A stretch of 52,048 nucleotides of DNA from CBDUXP01 sp965371225 [NCBI: uncultured bacterium] (lineage in GTDB: Bacteria; Abyssobacteria; SURF-5; CBDUXP01): assembly GCA_965371225.1 (NCBI GenBank), contig CBDUXP010000026.1, forward strand, positions 1 through 52,048, read 5' to 3'. A model generated the notes under the pieces. The model had not been told where the DNA came from. It saw only the letters and a list, made by a program, of their open reading frames with translations, and made no database searches. Position numbers and translations under genes: made by a program. Positions 7,556 to 16,560 of the stretch are shown here, piece by piece. Each line of letters opens with the position of its first letter. Within the stretch, counting starts at the first letter, position 1.

Positions 7556-9691
7556 ATGTCCCGGCGTCGGCGGCGCCCGCCTGCTACTCGTGTCGATCCG
7601 TGGCGGCGCCGTGCGACCGTCATGCTCGCGCTCGCGCTCGCCGTCGCCCCGTTCCCCGCCCTCGCCCAGGACGACGCATGGCCCCCGGGCGGTGAGGACT
7701 ATCTCGCCGCGCGCCGCGCGCAACTCCGCGGCGATCTCGACGGCGTCGTGCCCGCCCTGCAGACGGTCGTCAGTCTCGAGGGGCCGCTCCGTCCCTTCGC
7801 CGCGCAGGCGCTGGCGGAAGCCGCCCACCTCCTGAACCAGCCCGACCTGCGGTTGGAGGCGCTGGAGCATTGGACGGCGAGCGAGCCCACTGCCGACGTC
7901 CGCGTGCGCGCGCAGCGCGAACTGGGCGACCACCTGCTGACGCTCGCCCGGCCGGCGGCCGCGGCGCGGGCGTATCAGTATTGGGTCGACCACCCGAAGG
8001 ACCGGCGCGACCGATCCCGCGCGCGGTGGGCGGTGGCGCAGGCGCACCGCGCCGCGGCCACGCCGGACGCGGCCGAGCCGCTGCTCTGGGCCATCGTGCA
8101 CGACGATCCCACGTCGGTGCAGGCGCGTGATGCGCTGCCGCTGCTACCCGAGCCGACGAGCGTGCGCCGGCGCTACGAAGTGGGCCGGGTCCAGCTGAAA
8201 CACCACCGGTGGGCGGACGCAGACGCGCGGCTCGGCGCGCTGGTGGACGCCCCCATGTCGGCCGCGTTCGAGGCGCAGGTGCTCTTCGCCTGGGCGGAGG
8301 CGCAGAGCCGGCTGGTGTCGCGTGCCGCCGGCCGGCGCGCCATGTACCAGCTCGCGCTCGCCTATCCGCGGTCCGGCTACGCGCGCAAAGCGTGGCAGCG
8401 TATCGCGAGCTACTGGTCGCGGGACAAGCGCTACGGGAACGCGATTGCGGCGTACGACGACGTGGTGGACCATGCGCCGACGCACGACGCGGCGGTGCAG
8501 GCCATGTGGGACGCGGCGAAACTCGTCATGCGCACCGATCCGCTCGCGGCCGCCGACCGCCTGGCCACGCTCCAGGCGACCTATCCCCGGCACGTGCTGG
8601 CCGACGACGCGCTCCGGCTGCGCGGCTTGGCGCTCTTCCGCGGCGGCCGGTACACGGACGCCATGGCGGCGTTCCGCGCGGGGTACACGCAATACCCCAC
8701 CCGCCGGCAGGCGGATGATTGCGCCTACTGGGAAGGCCGGTGCGCGCTGGAGCTGGGCGACCTGGACGCCGCGCGTGCGGCCTTTACCCGCGCCCGCACG
8801 GGCTGGGCGAACGAATTCTACGCGCATCGAGCCGAGGTGCGGCTGCAGGAGTTGAGCGAGGTGGCTGCCAACGCCCCGTCGCCGCTCCTCCTGCCCGCAG
8901 AGTTCACGGTACCGGTGGCGCCGGCAGGAACCGGGGATTTGTTCTCCCCGGAGGACATGGCGCTGCCTGACGCCGCGGACACGTGGCTGCAACTCTTCGA
9001 ATGGTTCGCCGCCCACGACCTGCCGGAGGCCCGCGACGTGATTCCGCAGTTGCGGAACCTGGCGAGAACGGCCGCGCAGAAGTACCGGGTGGCGCAGCTC
9101 GCCGCTGCCGGGGGCGACTACGAAGCGTGCATCTGGCTCGCGGACAGCGTCCGGAAGGTGCGCCCGCACGCGGCACAGAGCGCCGCGCTCGCGCCCCTGC
9201 TTTACCCACAGGCGTGGTTCGATGAGATCAGTACGCACGCGGCGGCCTACGGGGTCGACCCGTTTCTGCCGCTGGCCGTGATGCGCGAGGAAAGCCACTT
9301 CCGCGACGCGATCGATTCCGTGGCGGGCGCGCGAGGGGTCATGCAGATCATGCCGAAAACGGGCGCGTGGCTGGGAACCCAGGTGCCCGAGGCGGGCGCG
9401 TACTCACACGACCGCCTGTACGACCGGCCGTACAACATTCAGCTCGGCACGTACTACCTGGGCCATCTGCTGCGGCAGTTCGACGGCAACATCGTGCTGG
9501 CCATCGCGTCGTACAACGGCGGTGAGGGGAACGTGCGGCGCTGGGTGAAGCATTACGGCCTGGACGATATCGACCTGTTCATCGAGTCGATTCCCTACGA
9601 CGAAACGAACGAGTACGTGAAGAAAGTGCTCGGCAGCTACGGGACCTACCACCGCCTGGCACGTAGCCCGTCGGCCACGGCCGGTGAGTAA
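7556..9691 (+). CDS. Soluble-type lytic murein transglycosylase (Slt70-like)
   Basis: About 711 residues with a signal peptide (hydrophobic LALALAVAPFPALA ending in AQD). Residues about 50-480 form a long helical superhelix of TPR-like repeats, as in Slt70. The catalytic lysozyme-like domain is at the end: MREESHF with the catalytic Glu near residue 589, GVMQIMP, YNIQLGTYYL and ASYNGG. It cleaves the MurNAc-GlcNAc bond to give 1,6-anhydro products in the periplasm. The ATG at 7556 follows a TATACT box by eight bases; a TTG at 7547 is less likely. It overlaps the next small gene by 8 nt. Confidence 0.9.
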   Translation: MSRRRRRPPATRVDPWRRRATVMLALALAVAPFPALAQDDAWPPGGEDYLAARRAQLRGDLDGVVPALQTVVSLEGPLRPFAAQALAEAAHLLNQPDLRLEALEHWTASEPTADVRVRAQRELGDHLLTLARPAAAARAYQYWVDHPKDRRDRSRARWAVAQAHRAAATPDAAEPLLWAIVHDDPTSVQARDALPLLPEPTSVRRRYEVGRVQLKHHRWADADARLGALVDAPMSAAFEAQVLFAWAEAQSRLVSRAAGRRAMYQLALAYPRSGYARKAWQRIASYWSRDKRYGNAIAAYDDVVDHAPTHDAAVQAMWDAAKLVMRTDPLAAADRLATLQATYPRHVLADDALRLRGLALFRGGRYTDAMAAFRAGYTQYPTRRQADDCAYWEGRCALELGDLDAARAAFTRARTGWANEFYAHRAEVRLQELSEVAANAPSPLLLPAEFTVPVAPAGTGDLFSPEDMALPDAADTWLQLFEWFAAHDLPEARDVIPQLRNLARTAAQKYRVAQLAAAGGDYEACIWLADSVRKVRPHAAQSAALAPLLYPQAWFDEISTHAAAYGVDPFLPLAVMREESHFRDAIDSVAGARGVMQIMPKTGAWLGTQVPEAGAYSHDRLYDRPYNIQLGTYYLGHLLRQFDGNIVLAIASYNGGEGNVRRWVKHYGLDDIDLFIESIPYDETNEYVKKVLGSYGTYHRLARSPSATAGE

Positions 9692-9920
9692 CGCGCGCGG
9701 GCACGCCCCGGGCCCCAACGCGGCCTACCGCCTCAGCCGCGCGATCCAACTGCTCGCGTTCCTGGGGGGAACGGCGGCGATGGTGATGACCATGTCCGTC
9801 ATGGGCGACCCCGAGCGGAGCACCGCCCCGTCGCTGGGCCTCGCCCTCCTGAGCGGTGCGGTATTTGTCGTGGGCTGGCTGATCCAGCGCCGCTTCGGCC
9901 GAACGCCGGACCGGCAGTAA
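9684..9920 (+). CDS. Small two-helix membrane protein, unknown function
   Basis: 78 residues with a GTG start inside the last codons of the transglycosylase gene, so it is likely translated by coupling. Two hydrophobic segments (IQLLAFLGGTAAMVMTMSVM and LGLALLSGAVFVVGWLI) are separated by a short polar loop, and the tail is basic. No family was recognised. Co-location with a murein hydrolase suggests an envelope role, but this is inference. Confidence 0.55.
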   Translation: MSNARGHAPGPNAAYRLSRAIQLLAFLGGTAAMVMTMSVMGDPERSTAPSLGLALLSGAVFVVGWLIQRRFGRTPDRQ

Positions 9921-9955
9921 CGATTCGTCGAACGCCCCGCGAGCGTAGCCAGCCG

Positions 9956-11086
9956 TTACTGCAGCTCGCGCGAGTTGACCGTCACGGCGGCGAGCGCAGC
10001 GTCGTCTACCTCCACCCCCAGACCCGGTCCCGGCAGCGGCTTTGCAGACCCGCGCCACCCCCACCGCGGCTGGGGCGTTGCGATGTCCCGTTCGAGCAGC
10101 AACGCCCCGTACGACCCTTCCGCGTAACACCAGCCGTTGACGCCGAACGCGAAGTGGCGGCCGGCGGCGCTCAGCAGCGCCGTCTCCCCCACAAGACACC
10201 CCACGTGCCACGCCAGTTCCAGGCGCTCCGCCGCGCGCACGACCCGGCGCGCGCCGAGGATGCCCCCGCACTTGCCGACACGGACGTTCACCATGCGACA
10301 CGCGTGCGCGGCGGCCAAGCGCTCCAGATCCGCGACGGTACACACGCTCTCGTCCGCGACCACGGGGATGTCGCACGCCGCCTGCACCTGCGCCATGCTC
10401 TCGGCCCCATCCGCCGCCACCGGCTGTTCGACGGCGCTGATGCGGAACGCCCGGAGTTCACCAATGCGCGCGACCGCCTCGGCCACCGTCCACGCGCCAT
10501 TCGCATCCACGCGCACGTCCATGTGGGGACCGACCGCGCGGCGCACGGCGGCGACCACCTCCAGGTCGTTGGCGAATCCGACCTTGACCTTCACGTCGCG
10601 CAGGCGGGCGAGGCGCAGCAACCGCGCGTACCGCGCGGCCGTCTTCGGCTCCCCCGCGGTGATGGGCCCGGTGTAGTGCACGCGCCGGCGCACGGGGGGC
10701 GCAAAGCAGTCCGCGATACTGCGCCCGGTCGCCCGGCCGACCGCGTCGAGCAGGGCCAGCTCCGCCGCCCCGTACGCGGCCAGCGCCCGCCGGCCCACCG
10801 CATGATCCAGCGCCTCTTCGAGCCACGCGACCAGCGCGTCGAAACCGGTCGTCGGCGCGGCCTGCCACCGCCCGGCCCAGTCCGTCGCCAGGTAGTCGAC
10901 CACCGAGTCCCCGGTCTCGCCGGTTACGTACGCCCGCGGGATGGCCTCGCCGAAGCCCCGGTGCCCGGAGGCGAGATGCACCTCCACCACGAACCCCTCC
11001 GTCTCAGTCCGGTCCGCGAGGTGGTGGGTGTAGCGCTGCTTGAACGGCAGGCGAATCCGGTGCAGCCGGACGCGCGTGACGCTCAC
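9956..11086 (-). CDS. Enolase-superfamily enzyme of the muconate-lactonizing (MLE) subgroup, dipeptide-epimerase-like
   Basis: 376 residues with a GTG start. The catalytic barrel shows the second-strand KVKVG (Lys166 and Lys168), metal ligands in VRVDANGAW (Asp194), VEQPV (Glu220) and VADES (Asp245), and the sixth-strand lysine in RVGKCGG (Lys272). This is the K-x-K ... K arrangement of MLE-subgroup epimerases and OSB synthases. Family members include L-Ala-D/L-Glu epimerases that act on muropeptides and N-succinylamino acid racemases. It is the last gene of the minus-strand operon, and its GTG overlaps the upstream TGA by 4 nt (GTGA). In this setting an acyl-amino-acid substrate is plausible. 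Confidence 0.8.
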   Translation of the reverse strand: MSVTRVRLHRIRLPFKQRYTHHLADRTETEGFVVEVHLASGHRGFGEAIPRAYVTGETGDSVVDYLATDWAGRWQAAPTTGFDALVAWLEEALDHAVGRRALAAYGAAELALLDAVGRATGRSIADCFAPPVRRRVHYTGPITAGEPKTAARYARLLRLARLRDVKVKVGFANDLEVVAAVRRAVGPHMDVRVDANGAWTVAEAVARIGELRAFRISAVEQPVAADGAESMAQVQAACDIPVVADESVCTVADLERLAAAHACRMVNVRVGKCGGILGARRVVRAAERLELAWHVGCLVGETALLSAAGRHFAFGVNGWCYAEGSYGALLLERDIATPQPRWGWRGSAKPLPGPGLGVEVDDAALAAVTVNSRELQ

Positions 11087-11979
11087 GCCGCCTCTTGGCG
11101 GTCCGCGTAGCTCGGGGGCGGCCCCTCCCAGATGGGGAAGAAGACCGTGTACTGCGTCGGGTCCTTCTTGACCTCAGTCTCGACGATGTTGGCGAATTGT
11201 TGCGTCAGCTTCGCCACGTTCGTATCGCGATCGCCAGAGGTGGGCGGGTAGATCGGCGGGTAGTACACGAGATCGTACGACCGGTCGGCGCGGCGGCGGA
11301 TGAACGTGAAGACGATGGGCGCGCCGCTGCCGAGGGCGAATCGTGCCGGCCCGCGCGGGAACCGCACCTCGCCGCCGAAGAAGGTGGTCGGGATGCCTTC
11401 ACCAGTCAGGTCGCGGTCCGCCATCAAGGCGACCACGCTGTTCTGCTTCAACAGCTTGAAGGTGGGGCGCACAGAGTGATACACGTCGATGGTCTGCACG
11501 CCATTGTGTTCGCGCGGCCGCTGGAAGAGGGCGCGCGCCCGCGGATCGGGATGCTGATTCGCCACGACCGTGACGGGGTAGCCGAGGTAGGTCATCATCG
11601 ACGCGCACAGCTCCCAATTCGAGTAGTGCGCGGACAGAAGCAGCATGCCCCGCCCGTGGCGCAGCGCAGCCTCCACGTGTTCCTGCCCGTGGACGCGCAC
11701 CCGCTCCGCGATCGCATGCGGCGGGTAACTGGGCGTGCCGAAGAATTCGGCCATGTACGTGGCCATGTGCCGGTAACTGCGCCGCGCGAGGCGGTTCACC
11801 GGCCGGGGGTTCGGCTGGCCGCTCGTCATGTAGGCGAGGTTCTTCTTCAGCGCCCGGCAGCGCGTGCGATCTATGACGTAACACAGATCGCCGGCCCAGT
11901 TCGCTATCCGATACAGCATGGGCAGCGGCAGGGACCGGGTCAGGCCGGTGGCGAAATAGAAAAAGAAGAGGCGGAACAC
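11083..11979 (-). CDS. LpxL/HtrB-like lysophospholipid acyltransferase
   Basis: 298 residues with a GTG start. The N-terminal hydrophobic stretch (FFFYFATGLTRSLPLPML) and the HX4E motif in AHYSNWE (His118/Glu123) are typical of the LpxL/M family, which transfers acyl chains from acyl-ACP or acyl-CoA to lipid A or other glycolipid precursors at the inner membrane. ALMADRDLTGEGI and FPRGPARFALGSGAPIV are conserved family blocks. It is coupled to the epimerase downstream and lies 13 nt behind the hydrolase. No other lipid A gene is nearby, so it may serve the operon's own product. Confidence 0.85.
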   Translation of the reverse strand: MFRLFFFYFATGLTRSLPLPMLYRIANWAGDLCYVIDRTRCRALKKNLAYMTSGQPNPRPVNRLARRSYRHMATYMAEFFGTPSYPPHAIAERVRVHGQEHVEAALRHGRGMLLLSAHYSNWELCASMMTYLGYPVTVVANQHPDPRARALFQRPREHNGVQTIDVYHSVRPTFKLLKQNSVVALMADRDLTGEGIPTTFFGGEVRFPRGPARFALGSGAPIVFTFIRRRADRSYDLVYYPPIYPPTSGDRDTNVAKLTQQFANIVETEVKKDPTQYTVFFPIWEGPPPSYADRQEAA

Positions 11980-11992
11980 GGCTGCATTTCCC

Positions 11993-12799
11993 TCACGCCG
12001 GGACCGCGGCGATCCACTCCAGCAGATCGTCGGCGAGGGCTGCGGGACACTCCAATTGCAAGGCGTGCCCCGCCTCGTGGATTGTAGTGCGCGTCTGGGG
12101 TGCGGTCAATTGTGCCACCCACGCCTCGGTCCGCGGCGTGTCGATGATGCGATCCGGCCGGGACAGGATGCAGCACAGGGGCACCGGACAGGCCCGCGCC
12201 CGCCGCACCCGCCGGTCCAGGCGGCGGCTCTCCCACAGCAGCGCCGGCGTCACCGCCACCACCCGCTGGGGGTCCGCCTCGATGCGCGCGCGGACCGCCG
12301 CCCGCTCGCTGAACAGCTCGGGCGCGAGGGGCACCGGAAGACGGCGCTGATCGTTGCGCAGCCACCGCCACAACACGCGCAATTGGTCGCCGCGGGACAG
12401 GGTCGTGCGCGGCCAGATGCCCGGCGTGACCAGCACGAGGGACGCCAGCGCGCCGGGATCCTCCTGGGCGAAGAGGAACGCGACCTTGGCGCCCCACGAC
12501 AGGCCCAGCAAATGAACCGGGGCGCGCGGGGCCACGTGTTGGAGAAACAGCCGCAGGTCCACCAGCAGATGTTCGTAGGCCCGGCAGTGTCCGCGCCCCA
12601 GCCAGTTGGCGCCGGACCCGCGGCGGTCCGGGGCGTAGACTTCCACGCGCTGTTCCGTCAGCCGTTGCGCAGTGTCCTCGAACCAGCCGCCGTGCGATTC
12701 GATGCCGTGGAGGTACACGAGAGTCGCCCGCGGCGACGGCGCGGGCCAGTGGTGGTACGCCAGATGCTGGCCGTCGAACGTGACGTAGTCGTGGGTCAC
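11993..12799 (-). CDS. Alpha/beta hydrolase, lysophospholipase-like
   Basis: 268 residues from the GTG that overlaps the preceding stop as GTGA. The features are VYLHGIESHGGWF, the nucleophile elbow GLSWGA (Ser101) and PDRRGSGAN. A late Asp lies in LSRPDRIID and the His in HEAGHALQLE. Monoacylglycerol lipase and lysophospholipase-like proteins share the HG-I-E-S-H-GG opening. It is predicted to be cytoplasmic. It is fifth in the coupled operon, between the methyltransferase and the acyltransferase, consistent with trimming or transferring an acyl group. Confidence 0.8.
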   Translation of the reverse strand: MTHDYVTFDGQHLAYHHWPAPSPRATLVYLHGIESHGGWFEDTAQRLTEQRVEVYAPDRRGSGANWLGRGHCRAYEHLLVDLRLFLQHVAPRAPVHLLGLSWGAKVAFLFAQEDPGALASLVLVTPGIWPRTTLSRGDQLRVLWRWLRNDQRRLPVPLAPELFSERAAVRARIEADPQRVVAVTPALLWESRRLDRRVRRARACPVPLCCILSRPDRIIDTPRTEAWVAQLTAPQTRTTIHEAGHALQLECPAALADDLLEWIAAVPA

Positions 12800-13863
12800 T
12801 GGGGCGCGCGCACGGGACGCAGGGCGAAGTAGCCGAGGCCGAGGAACGGGAAGACGCGCGGCTCCACCACCTCGTATCCCGCGCGGCCGAACATGGCCAC
12901 CCACTGGTACTCGTCCTGAATCCGCTGCTTGGTAAGCGCGTGACAGACTTCATGGTCGAGCAGCGGCGTCGGATGTTTCCGCAGCCACTCGGGCGCCGGG
13001 TGGCAGAATTCCGCGACGAAGAGCCACTGCTTCGGAAAATGCGCGCGCAAGTCGCCGAGCAGTTGCTGCACGCGCTCCGGACCGTCCCACAGGTACTCGT
13101 GAAACACGTCGATGGCGCACAGCGCGTCCACCTGCTGCCACTGGGCGGCGTGGTCCCCCAGGTCGTACATGTCGGCGACGTTTACGTGGATCCGGTCGCG
13201 GGCGGGATGCGTCGCCAACCGCTCGTGGGCGTACGCGATGACCTGGGGATCCTTGTCGAACCCCCAACACTCGAATCGCGCATCCTTGCAACACGCGAAG
13301 AGCAACTCCAGGTCGCCGCACCCGATGTCGAGAATCTTGAACCGCCCGTGCGTCTGCATGAGGTCGCGCATCATCGGAAACGGGAAGTCGGCGCCCAACT
13401 CGCCGCTGCCTTTGGCGACGTAGGCGCTATCGCGGGTCACATCCGTCCCGTACCGGCGGCGCCCCTGGAGGAGCGCATCCAGCGCCTCGAACACCGGCCG
13501 GTAGCCGCGCAGCAGATCGAAAAATCCCCGGGGCTCCTGCATAAGCTGTGTGCCGGCGGCGTCCAGGACGTACGCGCCATTCTCCCGCCGCAGAATGCTC
13601 AGCCCGTCCAGATACTCGACGAGCGGTTCGAGCACCTCGAGGTCCAAATCGTGCTCCCGCGCGAAGGTGGCCAGGTCCACCCCGCCGCCGTCCCGGAGCG
13701 CATCCAGAAACCCGCAGTCCAGCAGCGCCCACATGCACGACGTGGCCACGTAGCCGCGAATGTATCGGTTGCCCGCCTCGTGGTTGCGCTTCATGCGCAG
13801 CAGATGCTTCACGCCGAACAGGCGCGAGAGAATGCGGAACTGCCGCCAGGGTGAGGTCAGCAC
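12796..13863 (-). CDS. SAM-dependent methyltransferase with N-terminal winged-helix-like segment
   Basis: 355 residues from a GTG that overlaps the GH3 stop by 7 nt. The N-terminal 120 residues look like the helical dimerisation/winged-helix part of O-methyltransferases (LDCGFLDALRDGGGVDLATFA, EPLVEYLDGLSILRRENGAYVL). Motif I is ILDIGCGD (177-184), followed by WGFDKDP, NVADMYD and ALCAIDVFHEYLW. Such two-part enzymes usually methylate small molecules. The frame stays open far upstream, but that part lies inside the GH3 gene and has no start signal. It is coupled at both ends in the operon. Confidence 0.8.
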   Translation of the reverse strand: MLTSPWRQFRILSRLFGVKHLLRMKRNHEAGNRYIRGYVATSCMWALLDCGFLDALRDGGGVDLATFAREHDLDLEVLEPLVEYLDGLSILRRENGAYVLDAAGTQLMQEPRGFFDLLRGYRPVFEALDALLQGRRRYGTDVTRDSAYVAKGSGELGADFPFPMMRDLMQTHGRFKILDIGCGDLELLFACCKDARFECWGFDKDPQVIAYAHERLATHPARDRIHVNVADMYDLGDHAAQWQQVDALCAIDVFHEYLWDGPERVQQLLGDLRAHFPKQWLFVAEFCHPAPEWLRKHPTPLLDHEVCHALTKQRIQDEYQWVAMFGRAGYEVVEPRVFPFLGLGYFALRPVRAPQ

Positions 13864-15530
13864 GGCGTGGCCCCCGCCGGCACCGGCGCTGCATCGGCCC
13901 ACCCGCGCACCACTGCCGCATCGCGCACCAGGTGCGGGACTTTCCACTGCCCGTCCGGCGCACCGGCCGCCGTGTGGTCGCGCCGCAACCGCAGGTACGC
14001 GCCGGCCGGCAGGGCGAGCCCCACGGGCGGACCCAGGCGCAGGGAGTCCCGCTTCGCGGCGTATTCGATGTTGCGCGCACGCAGCGCCCGGTCGAAGGCC
14101 TCGAGCATCGCAGGGGTCGTCCTCGGTTCCGCCGCGAGCAAGTACGCGGGTGTCTCCCCCAGCGCAATGCTCACCGTAAACCCCGCGAGGGTCACGTCGA
14201 GGGTTCGGCAGACTTCGGTCATGGCGTCGATGACTTGCGTCTCCGTGACCTTTTCGCCGGTCATGGACAACACGCTGCCGATTTTGTGCCGGAAGGCGAG
14301 CACGGGGGCGGCCCCCATCCGTTCGAGCACCTCGACCACATCGCCGATCGCGTACCGGTACAAGCCGCCCGAGTTCGTGAGCACGATGGCGTACTGCCGT
14401 CCCACCTCCAGCTCGCCCGCGTGCAGGAACACCTCTTCCACCGTGTTGTCGCTGCGCACCGGCTGGAATTCCATCACCAGACCGGACAGCGCCGCCAGGC
14501 CGCCCGGCGTCCCGTCGCGCAGGGGCACCGTCATGTAGCCCTCGGACGCGATCAGCCCCAAGTCGCGGACGGGCACGTCCCCGTACATGGCGGGCAGTTG
14601 CTGCAAATAGAAGGGCGCGCTGCCACCCTGCCACGTGGCCAGGAGGCTGAGGTCCGGCCACACCGCCGCCGGGCGCAACGCCCCGTCACGGTCGAGGAGG
14701 CGCTGCAGCTCCGCCGCCCGCCGCGGGTTGCGGGACAGGGGCGCCGTCAGCGTGGGGGCCAACTCCGGCGGCAGGGGCGCGGGCGGGCGCAGGGCGCCGT
14801 CGTGCACGTCGCGGATGAGCGCCTCCGCGTGTTCCGTCAGCAGGCGCGCGAGCAGCACTAGCGTGCTGGGATTCGTGGCGAAGGCCATGCTGATGCGCCG
14901 CCCGAGCGCGATGCGCAGCGCAGCGTAGTACTTGGCGTGGAAATCCGGGACGGTGAAGACGGCGTAGGGTAGCGCATACATTGCGCGCGCCGCAGGATAC
15001 TGCGTGCTGTAGCTATGGCCGGTCATGGCCCCGTACGGCGTGCCGTCAGGCATGTGGCCTTCGACCGCCGGCGACACCATCGAGAGGATACGCCCGCTCA
15101 GCATGCGCGGGTGGTCATACAACAACTGGCGCAACCACATTTTCTGCGTGCGCGAAAACTCTTCGATGAAGCCCGGCGTGATCGGCACGTGTTTCGGCGT
15201 GCCGGTGGTGCCGCTCGTGCGGCAGTACAGCACCGGTGGATCGGCGGTCAGCACGTTGCGTTCGCCGCGAGTCATGCGGTCGATGGCGGGCGCCAGGTCG
15301 TCGTAGGTGTGGACGGGCACGCGCCGCCGCAGCTCCGTGAACGAGCGGATGCTCCCAAACCCGTAGCGCCGGCCGATTTCAGTGGCCGCGTTGTGCCGCA
15401 GAATCGCAATGAGCCGTTCGGTCTGCACGCCGAGCGGATCGACCGTGCCCCGCATGAAGCCGCGCCAGGACCGGCCGAGCGCCCACTGGAGACAAGCCGA
15501 CGCCACGCGGCCCGGTAGCGCGGAGCCCAT
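13857..15530 (-). CDS. GH3-family acyl-adenylating amide synthetase
   Basis: 557 residues, the usual length for the plant GH3 (auxin-responsive) superfamily and its bacterial relatives. The ANL-type ATP motif is TSGTTGTPK (about 105-113). GGLYRYAIGDVVEV, EGYMTVPLR and the MTGEKVTETQV block are GH3 signatures. The family adenylates a carboxylic acid and joins it to an amino acid or amine. In bacteria its products are mostly unknown. Its ATG is 10 nt behind the nucleotidyltransferase stop and its end overlaps the methyltransferase, so it is the likely core enzyme of the operon. The acid substrate cannot be told from the sequence. Confidence 0.85.
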   Translation of the reverse strand: MGSALPGRVASACLQWALGRSWRGFMRGTVDPLGVQTERLIAILRHNAATEIGRRYGFGSIRSFTELRRRVPVHTYDDLAPAIDRMTRGERNVLTADPPVLYCRTSGTTGTPKHVPITPGFIEEFSRTQKMWLRQLLYDHPRMLSGRILSMVSPAVEGHMPDGTPYGAMTGHSYSTQYPAARAMYALPYAVFTVPDFHAKYYAALRIALGRRISMAFATNPSTLVLLARLLTEHAEALIRDVHDGALRPPAPLPPELAPTLTAPLSRNPRRAAELQRLLDRDGALRPAAVWPDLSLLATWQGGSAPFYLQQLPAMYGDVPVRDLGLIASEGYMTVPLRDGTPGGLAALSGLVMEFQPVRSDNTVEEVFLHAGELEVGRQYAIVLTNSGGLYRYAIGDVVEVLERMGAAPVLAFRHKIGSVLSMTGEKVTETQVIDAMTEVCRTLDVTLAGFTVSIALGETPAYLLAAEPRTTPAMLEAFDRALRARNIEYAAKRDSLRLGPPVGLALPAGAYLRLRRDHTAAGAPDGQWKVPHLVRDAAVVRGWADAAPVPAGATPC

Positions 15531-15540
15531 GGCCGGAAGG

Positions 15541-16560
15541 TTAGGTGGGGTCCGCGCCCGCGTCGGCCGCCTCGGCCGTGGCCACGGCGGGGGCCGCGGA
15601 ATCGGACAGCGCCGCCTCGAAGTAGGGAAGGAACTTGGGCGAATGGACGTCGGTTGCCAGGCGGGGATCGTCCGAGAGGAACGCCTGCGCCTTGACGTGG
15701 AATTTTGTGTAGACGCGCGTGGCGACGTCGCTGGGCGAGAGATTGTTGAAGATGAAGCGCATCGTCAGCCGGAACCCGAGGAACCGCACGATCCCCAGGG
15801 CGTCCCGGCGCATGTTGTACACCTGGTACATGGTGTTGCGTTCGCCCTCGACTTCTTCTGAGTTGTCGACGAACAGGGCGGGGCGAACCAGTTCCACGTG
15901 GGCGCCGGTGAACAGGCCTTCCTTGAAGTCGATGAATCGCTGTCGGCGGCTGACTTCGTCAGTGCAGCGCTCACGCTGAATGAGCGGGAAGAACACGTCG
16001 ATATCCTCGTACTGTCGCGCGTGGTTGACCAGATTGTCGATCGTGGCTGCCGGAATGAGGGGCAGGTCGCTCGGCATCAGGATGACCAGGTCGCCGCGGG
16101 CGATGGTGTGGATACCATGCTTCACGTTCTCCGTGGCATCTCCCTGGTCCTCCAGGAACGTGACCATGGGATCGTCCTCGATCGCCAGCGCATACTCCAC
16201 GACCGGATCGGCGACCAGAATGATGTGCTCGATGTTCGGGCTCGCCTTGAGATTGGCGATCACGTGGGCGACCATCGGCCGCCCGGCAATCGGCAACAGA
16301 TCGATATTCTCCGTGTCGGGAAACGCCCGCCGCATCGCCTTGACCTTGTTCACGGAAAAGATCACCGCGACGACGCGCGCATCCTTATCGTCCACCGCTT
16401 GACGGGGAGAAGGTGGGTCGTTGCCGAAGTTCAGCTCGGAATCGTCGGGGGGCTGAAACACGGTGCCCGCAGGCAACAGCTCCCGCTTGGCCGCGTGCGC
16501 AGGCAGGCCGATTGCCCATGCCAAGGCGACGCCCAACAGCAGCGCGCTATACCGCCGCAT
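15541..16560 (-). CDS. Nucleotidyltransferase-like (GT-A fold) protein with a predicted signal peptide
   Basis: 339 residues. The first 23 residues are a textbook Sec signal ending AHA-AK. The domain begins at RVVAVIFSV (about residue 65) and resembles MobA-like NTP transferases: DLLPIAGRPMVAHVI, IEHIILVADP, DLVILMPSDLPLI. The usual GxGTRM phosphate loop is replaced by VNKVKAM, so catalysis is doubtful. Export of a nucleotide-dependent enzyme would be odd, since NTPs are cytoplasmic. The 5' end overlaps the upstream hydrolase by 14 nt. It could be an inactive sugar-nucleotide-binding protein, or the hydrophobic start may be an uncleaved anchor facing the cytoplasm. Confidence 0.65.
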   Translation of the reverse strand: MRRYSALLLGVALAWAIGLPAHAAKRELLPAGTVFQPPDDSELNFGNDPPSPRQAVDDKDARVVAVIFSVNKVKAMRRAFPDTENIDLLPIAGRPMVAHVIANLKASPNIEHIILVADPVVEYALAIEDDPMVTFLEDQGDATENVKHGIHTIARGDLVILMPSDLPLIPAATIDNLVNHARQYEDIDVFFPLIQRERCTDEVSRRQRFIDFKEGLFTGAHVELVRPALFVDNSEEVEGERNTMYQVYNMRRDALGIVRFLGFRLTMRFIFNNLSPSDVATRVYTKFHVKAQAFLSDDPRLATDVHSPKFLPYFEAALSDSAAPAVATAEAADAGADPT

